Shown in pieces: positions 1-7,531 of a DNA stretch of 38,431 bases. A model generated the notes under the pieces. That model had not been told where the DNA came from. It ran no database searches and saw nothing but the letters and a program-made list of their open reading frames with translations. Each line of letters starts with the position of its first letter. The first letter of the stretch is position 1. Source of the DNA: an uncultured Caulobacteraceae bacterium. GTDB lineage: Bacteria > Pseudomonadota > Alphaproteobacteria > Caulobacterales > Caulobacteraceae. The stretch is from contig CAIXWN010000010.1 in assembly GCA_903923135.1 (NCBI GenBank), positions 1 to 38,431 on the forward strand. The letters are read 5' to 3'. The position numbers and the translations under genes were made by a program.

Positions 1-267
1 CGTGTCCAGCAGGTTGAACACTGCGTCCTGATACTCGAACGTCATCACCGCCGACGTCACCGAGATGCCGCGTTCCTGCTCGATCTTCATCCAGTCGGAG
101 CGGGTGCGCCGCTGCTCGCCACGGGCGCGCACCGCCCCGGCGGCCCGGATGGCCCCGCCGGCCAGCAGCAGGTTCTCCGTCAGGGTTGTCTTGCCGGCGT
201 CGGGGTGGGAGATGATGGCGAAGGTGCGCCGGCGGGCGGCCTCGGCGGCGGGAGAATTCAGGGACAT
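1..267 (-). CDS. prfC: Peptide chain release factor 3 (RF3), N-terminal part
   Basis: RF3 is the translational GTPase that removes RF1/RF2 from the ribosome after peptide release. The 89 codons visible begin [20 protein letters not shown] and contain the G1 P-loop [11 protein letters not shown], then the [18 protein letters not shown] stretch (switch I/G2), ending at FNLLDT just before the G3 DTPGH motif would appear. That order and spacing match RF3 rather than EF-G or LepA. The gene runs off the left edge, so the rest of the G domain and domains II-III are not seen. ATG at 265-267 is the only sensible start. The next upstream gene on the strand (DUF1491) lies 99 bases away, so a separate promoter is possible. 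Family assignment is firm; completeness cannot be judged. Confidence 0.93.
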   Translation of the reverse strand, partial: MSLNSPAAEAARRRTFAIISHPDAGKTTLTENLLLAGGAIRAAGAVRARGEQRRTRSDWMKIEQERGISVTSAVMTFEYQDAVFNLLDT

Positions 268-366
268 GGGCCGGGCGATACCCCGCGCGGCCCGGAGAGG
301 CAAATCTCCGGGGCCTGATCGAGGCGCGTCCGCCCGTTTTCGCAACCCGGACGCCGGGAGGCGACG

Positions 367-699
367 TCAGCCGCCGTCGACGGTCTTGGTGAGGAAGCGT
401 GCGCCGTCGGCGTCCTCGATCTCGACCACCCAGATGTCCGGATCGATGCGCGCCGCCCGGTCGATATAGGCGTCGATGTCGGCCTCGGCCTCGCTGGGCA
501 GGGGTCGCATCCAGATCGACTCGCCGTCGCGGGAGACGGCCTCAGACCACAGGCGCGTGCGACCTGTCCGACGGTCGATCGTCTTGATCAGCACCGCCCC
601 GCCCCGGGCGTCGCCCTTGCGCGCCACGGTGGCGAATGATCCGGCGAGCTCCACCCGGCGGATGAGGGCGTAGACCCAGATATCGCTCGACAGCTGCAT
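367..699 (-). CDS. DUF1491 family protein
   Basis: A 110-residue cytosolic protein that matches, from memory, the alphaproteobacterial DUF1491 family, whose function is unknown. Visible features are an N-terminal stretch with VYALIRRVELAGSFATVARKG, a central AVLIKTIDRRTG segment and an acidic C-terminal helix (EAEADIDAYIDRAARIDPDIWVVE). There is no signal peptide or membrane segment. The ATG at 697-699 follows the stop of the histidine kinase gene by four bases and its GGAG-type ribosome site lies inside the kinase's last codons, so the two are almost certainly co-transcribed and translationally coupled. Context gives no clear role. Confidence is good that it is a gene, and fair for the family. 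Confidence 0.85.
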   Translation of the reverse strand: MQLSSDIWVYALIRRVELAGSFATVARKGDARGGAVLIKTIDRRTGRTRLWSEAVSRDGESIWMRPLPSEAEADIDAYIDRAARIDPDIWVVEIEDADGARFLTKTVDGG

Positions 700-703
700 G
701 GGT

Positions 704-1408
704 TCAGGGCTCCGCGATCACCGGCAGGGTGACGACGGCGGTCATACCCCCTTCGGCGGCGGATTCCAGGACCAGGGTCCCGCCGTGCGCCGCGCACAGG
801 GCCTTCACCAGCCTCAGGCCGAGGCCGCCGCCGGGGCTCCCGCCGCCCCCGCCGCCGTCGATCACGGTCAGGCGCAGGTCGGCGCCCTCGCGGGAGACCG
901 TCAGGCGGACCTGGCCGCCGGCCCCGGCGAACTTCAGGGCGTTGTCGAGCACGTTGAACAGGATCTGGCGGAGGGCGCGGCGGTCGGCCTGCACGGCGAT
1001 GAGGCCGGGCTCGGCGACGGTCTCCAGCCGAACCCCCGCCGCCGCAGCCCGCGGCGCGAGCAGTTCGACGGCCTCGCTGGCCAGGACCGCCGGATCGAGG
1101 CGCTCCGACCGCCCGCGCCAGAGCCCGGCCTCGGCGTGGCCGATGTCGGTCATGTCGTCGACCAAGGCCAGCAGATGCAGGGCGGCGCGATGAATGACGT
1201 CGGCGTGGGCGTCGTAGGGCGCGGCGAGAGGGCCGAAGGCCTGCAGGCGCATCGCCTCGGCGTAGCCGATCAGGGCGTTGAGCGGCGTGCGCAGTTCATG
1301 GGCCAGCAGGGCCAGGGCGTCCGGCGGGGGGGCTGGGGGGGCAGGGGCGGTCACCCCCGTAGTATGGGGCTGGCGGCGCGGGTTGGGGAGGGCTGTTGCG
1401 CCGGCCAC
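704..1408 (-). CDS. Small soluble sensor histidine kinase
   Basis: A two-component kinase core without a sensor domain or membrane segment (234 residues). After an Ala/Pro-rich N-terminus comes the HisKA H-box LLAHELRTPLNALIGYAEAM with phospho-acceptor His37, then a HATPase domain with an N-box (NVLDNALKFA) and G2-like GLGLRLVKALCAAHGG. The G1 box is unusual: where DxGxG is expected the protein has DGGGGGGSPGGG. The start is GTG at 1406-1408 with GAGG seven bases upstream; a second GTG at 1352-1354 would give 216 residues and is also plausible. No response regulator lies nearby, so it is an orphan. It overlaps nothing but sits only 26 bases from the divergent sufE start. It is followed directly by the DUF1491 gene. 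Confidence 0.85.
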   Translation of the reverse strand: MAGATALPNPRRQPHTTGVTAPAPPAPPPDALALLAHELRTPLNALIGYAEAMRLQAFGPLAAPYDAHADVIHRAALHLLALVDDMTDIGHAEAGLWRGRSERLDPAVLASEAVELLAPRAAAAGVRLETVAEPGLIAVQADRRALRQILFNVLDNALKFAGAGGQVRLTVSREGADLRLTVIDGGGGGGSPGGGLGLRLVKALCAAHGGTLVLESAAEGGMTAVVTLPVIAEP

Positions 1409-1434
1409 GCCTTTGCCTCTAAACCCGGCGCCTC

Positions 1435-1875
1435 ATGAACGCCCCCGCCACCCTGCCCACCGACATCGACGCCGCTCTCGCCGAACTCGCCGAGGAGTTC
1501 GAGGTGCTGGGCGACTGGGAAGAGCGCTACCGCTATGTGATCGACCTGGGCCGCGACCTAGCGCCCCTGGGCGAGGCCGAACGCTCGGACGACAACAAGG
1601 TGCGCGGCTGCGCCAGCCAGGTGTGGCTGGTCACCGAGACGGGCGAGGACGGCGCCCTGCGGTTCCGGGGCGATTCCGACGCCCACATCGTCCGCGGCCT
1701 GATCGCCATCCTCATGCGCCTCTATTCGGGGCGCGCGCCGGCCGAGATCCTGGCCTTCGACGCCCGCGCCGCCCTGACCCGCCTGGGCCTGACCGGCGCC
1801 CTCTCGCAGCAGCGCTCGAATGGCCTGGCTTCGATGGTCGACCGGATCCGCCGCGACGCCGCCGCGGCGGCCTGA
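1435..1875 (+). CDS. sufE: SufE family cysteine-desulfurase sulfur acceptor
   Basis: SufE takes persulfide sulfur from the cysteine desulfurase SufS and passes it to the SufBCD scaffold for Fe-S cluster assembly in the cytosol. The 146-residue protein has the usual length and the diagnostic DNKVRGCASQVWL motif; Cys59 is the expected sulfur-accepting cysteine. The C-terminal half (LIAILMRLYSGRAPAEILAFD, LGLTGALSQQRSNGLASM) also matches the SufE fold. No other suf genes are nearby, so it is a lone gene, as is common in alphaproteobacteria. The ATG at 1435 has no clear Shine-Dalgarno sequence. It starts divergently from the kinase gene across a 26-base gap and converges on mucR. Confidence 0.93.
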   Translation: MNAPATLPTDIDAALAELAEEFEVLGDWEERYRYVIDLGRDLAPLGEAERSDDNKVRGCASQVWLVTETGEDGALRFRGDSDAHIVRGLIAILMRLYSGRAPAEILAFDARAALTRLGLTGALSQQRSNGLASMVDRIRRDAAAAA

Positions 1876-1965
1876 GCCGCCCGCCCGGAACCCATCCCGT
1901 GGTCGCAGCCGGGCGATCCGCCCGATTCAAGTCCACGGCTTTCTGCCCTGATCCCTGAAGCAAAA

Positions 1966-1992
1966 CGACCCGGGGCTGGGGGCCCCGGGTCG
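1966..1992 (-). terminator. Intrinsic terminator after mucR
   Basis: A perfect 11-bp stem (1966-1976 with 1982-1992, core CGACCCGGGGC) closes on a 5-base loop. On the minus strand it is followed by TTTTG (1961-1965). It lies 61 bases beyond the mucR stop, in the gap between convergent sufE and mucR. The T-run favours the minus strand; the stem could also slow transcription arriving from sufE. Confidence 0.75.
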
Positions 1993-2053
1993 CGATGTGC
2001 TGTATTGATGCAGCCGGACCACCAGAAGCCCGCGGTCCTGAGCTGGGGTTTCC

Positions 2054-2479
2054 CTAGCGGCGCTTGGTGGTCTTGGCCGCCTGACGGCCGCCCTGACCCA
2101 GGCCCATCTGCTTGGCCAGATCAGAACGCGCCTTGGCGTAGTTGGGTGCGACCATCGGGTAATCCTTGGCCAGGCCCCACTTGGCCCGGTAGTCTTCCGG
2201 GCTGAGGTTGTACTTGGTGCGCAGATGACGCTTCAGGGATTTGAATTTCCGGCCGTCTTCGAGGCAGATCAGATAGTCGGGGGTGATCGAACGACGTACG
2301 GGCACCGCCGGTTCCTTGGGCGCGGTCTCTACGGTTTCCACACCTGACGCGATCGACGTCAGGGCGCGATGAACGCTCTGAATGAGTGCCGGCACATCGG
2401 CCGTGGAGAGGGTGTTGTTTTCCACATAGGAAGCGACGATCTCGGCCGTCAGTTCAATGATTTCAGCCTTGTCACTCAT
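2054..2479 (-). CDS. mucR: MucR/Ros family zinc-finger transcriptional regulator
   Basis: A 141-residue regulator of the Ros/MucR family, which binds AT-rich promoter DNA and, in alphaproteobacteria, controls exopolysaccharide, motility and cell-cycle genes. The signature region is YLICLEDGRKFKSLKRHLRT (about residues 69-88; Cys72 and His85 among probable zinc ligands), followed by YNLSPEDYRAKWGLAKDYPM and VAPNYAKARSDLAKQMGLG, all typical of MucR. The N-terminal 40 residues are a helical segment of the kind used for oligomerisation, and the C-terminus is basic. ATG at 2477-2479 is preceded by an AAGAGA-like site. It stands alone, with a 177-base upstream region toward the enoyl-CoA hydratase gene. 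Genome copy number, and so MucR1 or MucR2 identity, cannot be told. Confidence 0.93.
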   Translation of the reverse strand: MSDKAEIIELTAEIVASYVENNTLSTADVPALIQSVHRALTSIASGVETVETAPKEPAVPVRRSITPDYLICLEDGRKFKSLKRHLRTKYNLSPEDYRAKWGLAKDYPMVAPNYAKARSDLAKQMGLGQGGRQAAKTTKRR

Positions 2480-2656
2480 GGTGAGGTCTCTTTTTCCTGT
2501 TTTACGCGAAATGCGGGTCGAACTGGCGATCCGATCGTCCGCTTTCTATGCAGTTTCGCCCGCCAAAACAAGTCACCAACGATCCCGATGACCAACAAGT
2601 GAAATGCTCGTCAGTCATCAAGGTCACGGCGTCAATTTGCCACTACGCCCAGAGTG

Positions 2657-3541
2657 TCAACTAAAGTTACGCTCAGCCCAGTTCGGCCAGATGTCGGGAA
2701 GCTCTGTCGACACCTTGTTGGGATAGACAGCCGGGCGTTTCTCAAGGAACGAGGTGACACCCTCGCGGGCGTCGGCGGAGGCGCCGCGCGCCTGGATGGC
2801 GCGGCTGTCGGCCTTGTGCGCCTCCATCGGGTGGTCGGCGCCGGCCATGCGCCAGATCATCTGCCGGGTGATGGCGATGGAGACCGGGGCGGTGTTGTCG
2901 ATGATCTCGCGCGCCAGGGCGCGGGCGTCCGCCAGCAGGTCCTCCGGCGCGTGCAGCGACCGAACAAGGCCGTTGTCGAAGGCTTCCTGCGCCGGGAAGA
3001 CCCGGCCGGTGTAGCACCACTCCAGGGCCGTCTGGATGCCTACCAGGCGCGGCAGGAACCAGGAAGAGGCGGCCTCGGGGTTGATGCCGCGGCGGGCGAA
3101 GACGAAGCCAAAGCGGGCGCTGGTGGAGGCCAGGCGGAAGTCCATGGCCAGCTGCATGGTCACGCCGATGCCCACCGCCGGGCCGTTCACCGCGGCGATG
3201 ACCGGCTTGAGGCTGTCGAAGATGCGCAGGGTGACCCGTCCGCCGCCGTCGCGCTGCACCCCCTCGACGCGCGCCTCCAGGCGGGCGGGGTCGGTGGCCT
3301 TGCTGTAGTCGAAGGTGGCGCCGCCGGCCGACAGGTCGGCGCCGGCGCAGAAGGCCCGCCCGGCGCCGGTGACGATGACCGCCTTGACCGCGTCATCGGC
3401 GTCGGTTTCGTCGAACGCGGCGATCATCTCGGTCATCATCTGGGTGGTGAAGGCGTTGAGTTTCTCGGGCCGGTTGAGGGTGATCGTGGCGATCCCGTCC
3501 TCCACCGAATAGAGCAGGGTCTCGAACTTGGGGGCGGCCAT
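2657..3541 (-). CDS. Enoyl-CoA hydratase/isomerase family protein
   Basis: A crotonase-fold enzyme of 294 residues, likely hydrating a trans-2-enoyl-CoA in a beta-oxidation-like pathway. Visible motifs are ATITLNRPEKLNAFTTQMM near the N-terminus, the oxyanion-hole region GAGRAFCAGADLS, a second oxyanion segment GPAVGIGVTMQLAMDFRLAS, and the acidic-residue region RRGINPEAASSWFLPRLVG, which supplies one catalytic Glu. ATG at 3539-3541 (MAAPKFETLLYS) is chosen because AAGGATC stands just upstream and family alignment begins there; the frame stays open 105 bases further upstream but without family similarity. It is divergent from the GMC-dehydrogenase operon, with 206 bases between. Substrate chain length cannot be read from sequence. 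Confidence 0.9.
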   Translation of the reverse strand: MAAPKFETLLYSVEDGIATITLNRPEKLNAFTTQMMTEMIAAFDETDADDAVKAVIVTGAGRAFCAGADLSAGGATFDYSKATDPARLEARVEGVQRDGGGRVTLRIFDSLKPVIAAVNGPAVGIGVTMQLAMDFRLASTSARFGFVFARRGINPEAASSWFLPRLVGIQTALEWCYTGRVFPAQEAFDNGLVRSLHAPEDLLADARALAREIIDNTAPVSIAITRQMIWRMAGADHPMEAHKADSRAIQARGASADAREGVTSFLEKRPAVYPNKVSTELPDIWPNWAERNFS

Positions 3542-3747
3542 GGGGCGATCCTTCGCGTTTATGGGGGACGATTCTGGGGACTGACGTTTCCGCCGAGCGT
3601 TTAAACAGAAACCGGCCCCGCGAACAAAGCGCTGATTGTCGGCCATCGCTTCACCCTACGGCGCCTCAGAGCGCCCTTTACGACGCGGGGGCGGGAGCGC
3701 CATAAGGCCCCAAACCGTCGCGGCAGACGCGACATCAGGAGGACTGA

Positions 3748-5415
3748 ATGGCCGAGACCCTTGCCGCTGACTACATCGTCGTCGGGGCGGGGTCCGCCGG
3801 ATGCGTCCTGGCCAACCGCCTGTCGGCCGCCAAGGGGGTCAAGGTTCTGCTGCTCGAGGCTGGCGGCGACGACCGGCCGACCAGGAATCCCGGGCAGTTC
3901 CTGTCGAACCTGATGATTCATGTGCCGGTCGGCTATTCGCAGACCCTGAAGGATCCCAAGGTCAACTGGCTCTATCCCACCGAGCCCGACCCGGGCACCG
4001 GCGGACGGGTGCACACCTGGCCGCGCGGCAAGGTGTTGGGCGGATCCTCCTCGATCAACGGCCTGCTCTATATTCGCGGCCAGCACGCCGACTACGATGG
4101 ATGGCGCCAGCTGGGCTGCGAGGGCTGGGGCTGGGACGACGTGCGCCCCTACTTCCTGCGCGCCGAGAATCAGGAGCGCGGCGCCGGCGAGCACCACGCC
4201 GTCGGCGGGCCGCTGAATGTCTCGGACGTCACCCAGACCCATGTGGTGTCGGACGCCGTGGTCGACGCCTGCGTCCAGGCCGGCCTGCCGCGCAACGCCG
4301 ACGTCAACGGCGCCGAACAGGAAGGGGTCAGCTACTATCAGCTCACCGTGAAAAACGGCCAGCGCTGTTCGACGGCGGTGGCCTATCTGCACCCGGCCAT
4401 GGGTCGGGCCAATCTGCGGGTGGAGACCAATGCCCTGACCACCCGGGTGGTCTTCGAGGGCAAGAAGGCCGTGGGGGTGGAGTTCATCCAGAACGGCCAG
4501 CGGCGGGTGGCCCGGGCGGCCAAGGAGGTCATTCTCTGCGGCGGCGCGATCAATTCGCCCCAGCTGCTGCAGCTGTCGGGCGTCGGCCCGGGGGCCCTGC
4601 TGGCCGACCATGGCGTCGCCGCGGTCAGCGACCTGCCCGGTGTGGGCGGCAATCTTCAGGACCATTATGTGATCAGCATGACCTGGCGGCTCAAGGCCGG
4701 GGTGGTGTCGGTGAACGAACTGACCAAGGGCGCGCGGTTCCTCGGCGAGACGATGAAGTACGTCTTCCAGCGCAAGGGCCTGCTGACGCTCTCGGCGGCC
4801 CACATCGCCGCCTTCTGCAAGTCGCGGCCCGACCTCGCCGGTCCGGACATCCAGTTCCATATCCTGCCGGCGACCATGGACACCGATAAATATCTCGAGG
4901 GCAAGATGGAGCTGGAGGGCCAGCCCGGCCTGACCATCGCCCCCTGCCAGGTGCGCCCGGAGAGCCGCGGCCACATTCGCATCGTCTCGCCCGACCCCAC
5001 CGTCTATCCCGCCATCACGCCCAACTACCTCGCCGATCCTCTCGACCAGGAGGTCGCCGTGGCGTCGCTGAAATGGGGCCGCAGGATCGCCGGCCAGGCG
5101 GCGCTCTCCCCCTATATCGACCATGAGATGGCGCCCGGCCCCGATCTCGATGGCGACGAGGCGTTGCTGGCCTACGCCCGCATGGCCGGCACCACCATCT
5201 ATCACCCTGTCGGCACCTGCCAGATGGGCCACGGCCCCAACGCCGTTGTCGATCCACAGCTGCGGGTGCGGGGCGTTGAGGGCCTGCGCGTCGTCGACGC
5301 CTCCGTCATGCCGCGCCTCGTCTCGGGCAACACCAACGCGCCCACCATCATGATTGCGGAGAAAGCAGCCGATATGATCCTCGGAAGAGCGCCGGCCGGC
5401 GCGCTGGCGGCCTGA
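3748..5415 (+). CDS. GMC family FAD-dependent alcohol/choline dehydrogenase (AlkJ-like)
   Basis: A glucose-methanol-choline oxidoreductase of 555 residues, a normal family length. The N-terminal FAD site is [16 protein letters not shown] (residues 11-26) with the ribose-binding LLLEAG, followed by the first GMC signature [20 protein letters not shown], the second signature [17 protein letters not shown], and the C-terminal active-site elements [10 protein letters not shown] (His486) and [18 protein letters not shown] (Asn530). Overall it looks most like alcohol dehydrogenases of the AlkJ/BetA branch, which pass electrons to the respiratory chain. A strong AGGAGG lies just before the ATG. It is the first gene of an apparent operon with the acyl-CoA synthetase (one base apart) and MaoC hydratase, suggesting oxidation of an aliphatic or other primary alcohol on the way to a CoA thioester. 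No signal peptide. Confidence 0.92.
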   Translation: MAETLAADYIVVGAGSAGCVLANRLSAAKGVKVLLLEAGGDDRPTRNPGQFLSNLMIHVPVGYSQTLKDPKVNWLYPTEPDPGTGGRVHTWPRGKVLGGSSSINGLLYIRGQHADYDGWRQLGCEGWGWDDVRPYFLRAENQERGAGEHHAVGGPLNVSDVTQTHVVSDAVVDACVQAGLPRNADVNGAEQEGVSYYQLTVKNGQRCSTAVAYLHPAMGRANLRVETNALTTRVVFEGKKAVGVEFIQNGQRRVARAAKEVILCGGAINSPQLLQLSGVGPGALLADHGVAAVSDLPGVGGNLQDHYVISMTWRLKAGVVSVNELTKGARFLGETMKYVFQRKGLLTLSAAHIAAFCKSRPDLAGPDIQFHILPATMDTDKYLEGKMELEGQPGLTIAPCQVRPESRGHIRIVSPDPTVYPAITPNYLADPLDQEVAVASLKWGRRIAGQAALSPYIDHEMAPGPDLDGDEALLAYARMAGTTIYHPVGTCQMGHGPNAVVDPQLRVRGVEGLRVVDASVMPRLVSGNTNAPTIMIAEKAADMILGRAPAGALAA

Positions 5416-5416
5416 G

Positions 5417-6970
5417 ATGCATCCCTCGCACCACGCCAGAACCCATCCAGACAAGGCCGCCTATGTGATGGCGGCGTCGGGCGAGACGGTCACCTACCGC
5501 CAGCTCGACGAACGGTCCAACCAGGGCGCCCATCTGTTCCGTTCCCTGGGCGTGCGGGCGGGCGACGCCATCGCCATCTGCATGGACAACAGCCCCCGCT
5601 ATTATGAGGTGCTCTGGGCGGCCCAGCGCTCGGGCCTGCGGTTCACCTGCATCTCCTCAAAGCTGTCGCCAGGCGAGATGGAGTACATTGTCCGCGACAG
5701 CGGCGCGAAAGTGCTGGTCGCCTCGGCGGCGACGGCCGAGACCGCCCTGGCGGTGGCCCCGGCGATTCCCGATGTGAAGCTGTACATGGTCGAGGGCGCC
5801 CGCCCGCCGTTCGAGAGCTTCGAGGACGCCCGCGCCGCCATGCCGGTCACCCCGATCGCCGACGAGAGCGCCGGCTCGGCCATGCTCTATTCGTCCGGCA
5901 CCACCGGCCGGCCCAAGGGCGTCAAGCGCGCCGGCGGCCTCGACAACCAGCCGATCGACCAGCCCAATCCCCTGGCCATTATCGGCCAGGGCCTGTTCGG
6001 CTACGAGCCCGACATGGTCTATCTGTCGCCGGCCCCGCTCTATCACGCCGCGCCGCTGGGCTGGTCCATGGCGGTGCACGCCCTGGGCGGCACGGTGATC
6101 CTGATGGAGCGTTTCGACGCCGAGGCGTCGCTGGGCTACATCGAGAAATACCGCGTGACCTGCGCCCAGTGGGTGCCGACCCATTTCGTGCGCATGCTCA
6201 AGCTGCCCGATGAGACCCGGGCGCGGTACGACGTGTCGTCGCTGAAGAAGGTGTTCCACGCCGCCGCCCCCTGCCCGATCCCGGTGAAGTCGGCGATGAT
6301 CGCCTGGTGGGGGCCGATCATCGAGGAGTACTACGCCGGCACCGAGGGCAACGGCTTCTGCGCCATCACCTCGCCGGAGTGGCTGAACAAGCAGGGATCC
6401 GTCGGCCGCAGCCTGACCGCCGAACTGAAGATCTGCGACGAGAACGGCGAGCCGGTGCCGGCGAGAACCGAGGGCACGGTGTTCTTCGCCGGCGGCGGCG
6501 AGTTCGAATACCACAACGACCCGGACAAGACCGCCGAGAGCCGCAACCAGCACGGCTGGACGACGCTCGGCGACGTGGGCTGGGTGGACGAGGACGGCTA
6601 TCTGTTCCTCACCGACCGCAAGAGCTTCATGATCATCTCCGGCGGGGTGAACATCTATCCGCAGGAGATCGAGAACCTGCTCATCGGACATCCGCGCATC
6701 GCCGATGTCGCCGTGATCGGCGCGCCGCACGAGGAGATGGGCGAGGAGGTCGTGGCGGTGATCCAGCCGGCAGACTGGAACGACGCCGGCGCGGCCCTGG
6801 CGGTCGAGATCCGCGATTACGCCCGCGCCAACCTCTCGCACGTCAAGACGCCGCGGCGGATCGACTTCATGCAGGAACTGCCCCGCCACGCCACCGGCAA
6901 GCTCTACAAGCGCCTGATCCGCGACGTGTACTGGGGCAAGGCCGAAGCGCCGATCGTCAAGGGTCTCTAG
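5417..6970 (+). CDS. Acyl-CoA synthetase (AMP-forming, FadD-like)
   Basis: An ANL-superfamily ligase (517 residues) that activates a carboxylic acid as acyl-AMP and then transfers it to CoA. The P-loop YSSGTTGRPKGVK is at residues 158-170; further on are EEYYAGTEGNGF (A5-type), GDVGWVDEDGYLFLTDRK (A7-A8 hinge) and PRHATGKLYKRLIRD with catalytic Lys495. It has the FadD3/FadD13-like layout rather than acetyl-CoA synthetase. The ATG is one base after the dehydrogenase stop (TGAGATG) and lacks a clear ribosome site, so translation is probably coupled. With the alcohol dehydrogenase upstream and a MaoC hydratase 39 bases downstream, it probably activates the acid made from the alcohol/aldehyde substrate. 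Substrate specificity is not decided. Confidence 0.92.
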   Translation: MHPSHHARTHPDKAAYVMAASGETVTYRQLDERSNQGAHLFRSLGVRAGDAIAICMDNSPRYYEVLWAAQRSGLRFTCISSKLSPGEMEYIVRDSGAKVLVASAATAETALAVAPAIPDVKLYMVEGARPPFESFEDARAAMPVTPIADESAGSAMLYSSGTTGRPKGVKRAGGLDNQPIDQPNPLAIIGQGLFGYEPDMVYLSPAPLYHAAPLGWSMAVHALGGTVILMERFDAEASLGYIEKYRVTCAQWVPTHFVRMLKLPDETRARYDVSSLKKVFHAAAPCPIPVKSAMIAWWGPIIEEYYAGTEGNGFCAITSPEWLNKQGSVGRSLTAELKICDENGEPVPARTEGTVFFAGGGEFEYHNDPDKTAESRNQHGWTTLGDVGWVDEDGYLFLTDRKSFMIISGGVNIYPQEIENLLIGHPRIADVAVIGAPHEEMGEEVVAVIQPADWNDAGAALAVEIRDYARANLSHVKTPRRIDFMQELPRHATGKLYKRLIRDVYWGKAEAPIVKGL

Positions 6971-7009
6971 GGACCCGCTCCGTTCATCACTCTGAAAACA
7001 AGGAAAGTC

Positions 7010-7465
7010 ATGGCCATGCAGCCAGTGGAAATGAAGGACCTGCCAGGTCTCGTGGGACAGGAAGTCGGCGTCTCCGACTGGCTGGAGATCAGCCAGGACC
7101 GGGTCAACAAGTTCGCCGACGCCACCGGCGACCACCAGTGGATCCACGTCGACGTCGAGCGCGCCACCAAGGAAATGGGCGGCCCGATCGCCCACGGCTA
7201 CCTCACCCTGTCCCTGATCCCGTTCCTGTCGGCCGGCATGCTGCCGGTGAAGGGGGTCACCCGCGGCATCAACTATGGCTCCGACAAGGTGCGTTTCACC
7301 AACATGGTGCGCGTCGGCAAGCGGGTGCGTCTGCGCCAGAAGCTGATCGGCGTCGAGCCCAAGGCCGGCGGCCTGCAGATCAAGAACGAATGCACCATCG
7401 AGATCGAGGGCGAGACCCGCCCGGCCTGCGTCGCTGAGACGATGTCGGTGATCTACGGCAGCTGA
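7010..7465 (+). CDS. MaoC family (R)-specific enoyl-CoA hydratase-like protein
   Basis: A 151-residue single hot-dog protein. It carries the hydratase-2 motif FADATGDHQWIHVD (Asp41 and His46 are the expected catalytic pair) followed by GGPIAHGYLTLSLIP, typical of MaoC/NodN-like enzymes that hydrate enoyl-CoA to (R)-3-hydroxyacyl-CoA. Length and single-domain form fit the bacterial MaoC/Rv0130 type. Two ATGs stand close together (7010 and 7016); AAGGAAAG just upstream fits the second equally well, so the first two residues are uncertain. It lies in operon order behind the alcohol dehydrogenase and acyl-CoA synthetase, consistent with chain degradation or hydroxyacyl-CoA supply. Confidence 0.9.
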   Translation: MAMQPVEMKDLPGLVGQEVGVSDWLEISQDRVNKFADATGDHQWIHVDVERATKEMGGPIAHGYLTLSLIPFLSAGMLPVKGVTRGINYGSDKVRFTNMVRVGKRVRLRQKLIGVEPKAGGLQIKNECTIEIEGETRPACVAETMSVIYGS

Positions 7466-7531
7466 GTGACGGTCCGCCCTCCCGCAAACCGGGAAGGCGG
7501 ATTATGCTGCCCCCGTCGGAGGAGTCGGGGC

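Noticed and set aside
3601-7195. Long open frames antisense to the GMC dehydrogenase and acyl-CoA synthetase (over 500 codons each)
   Set aside because: High-GC genes often leave an open antisense frame. These translations have low-complexity, His/Asp/Gly/Ala-heavy composition and no motif, and the sense frames have full family motifs.
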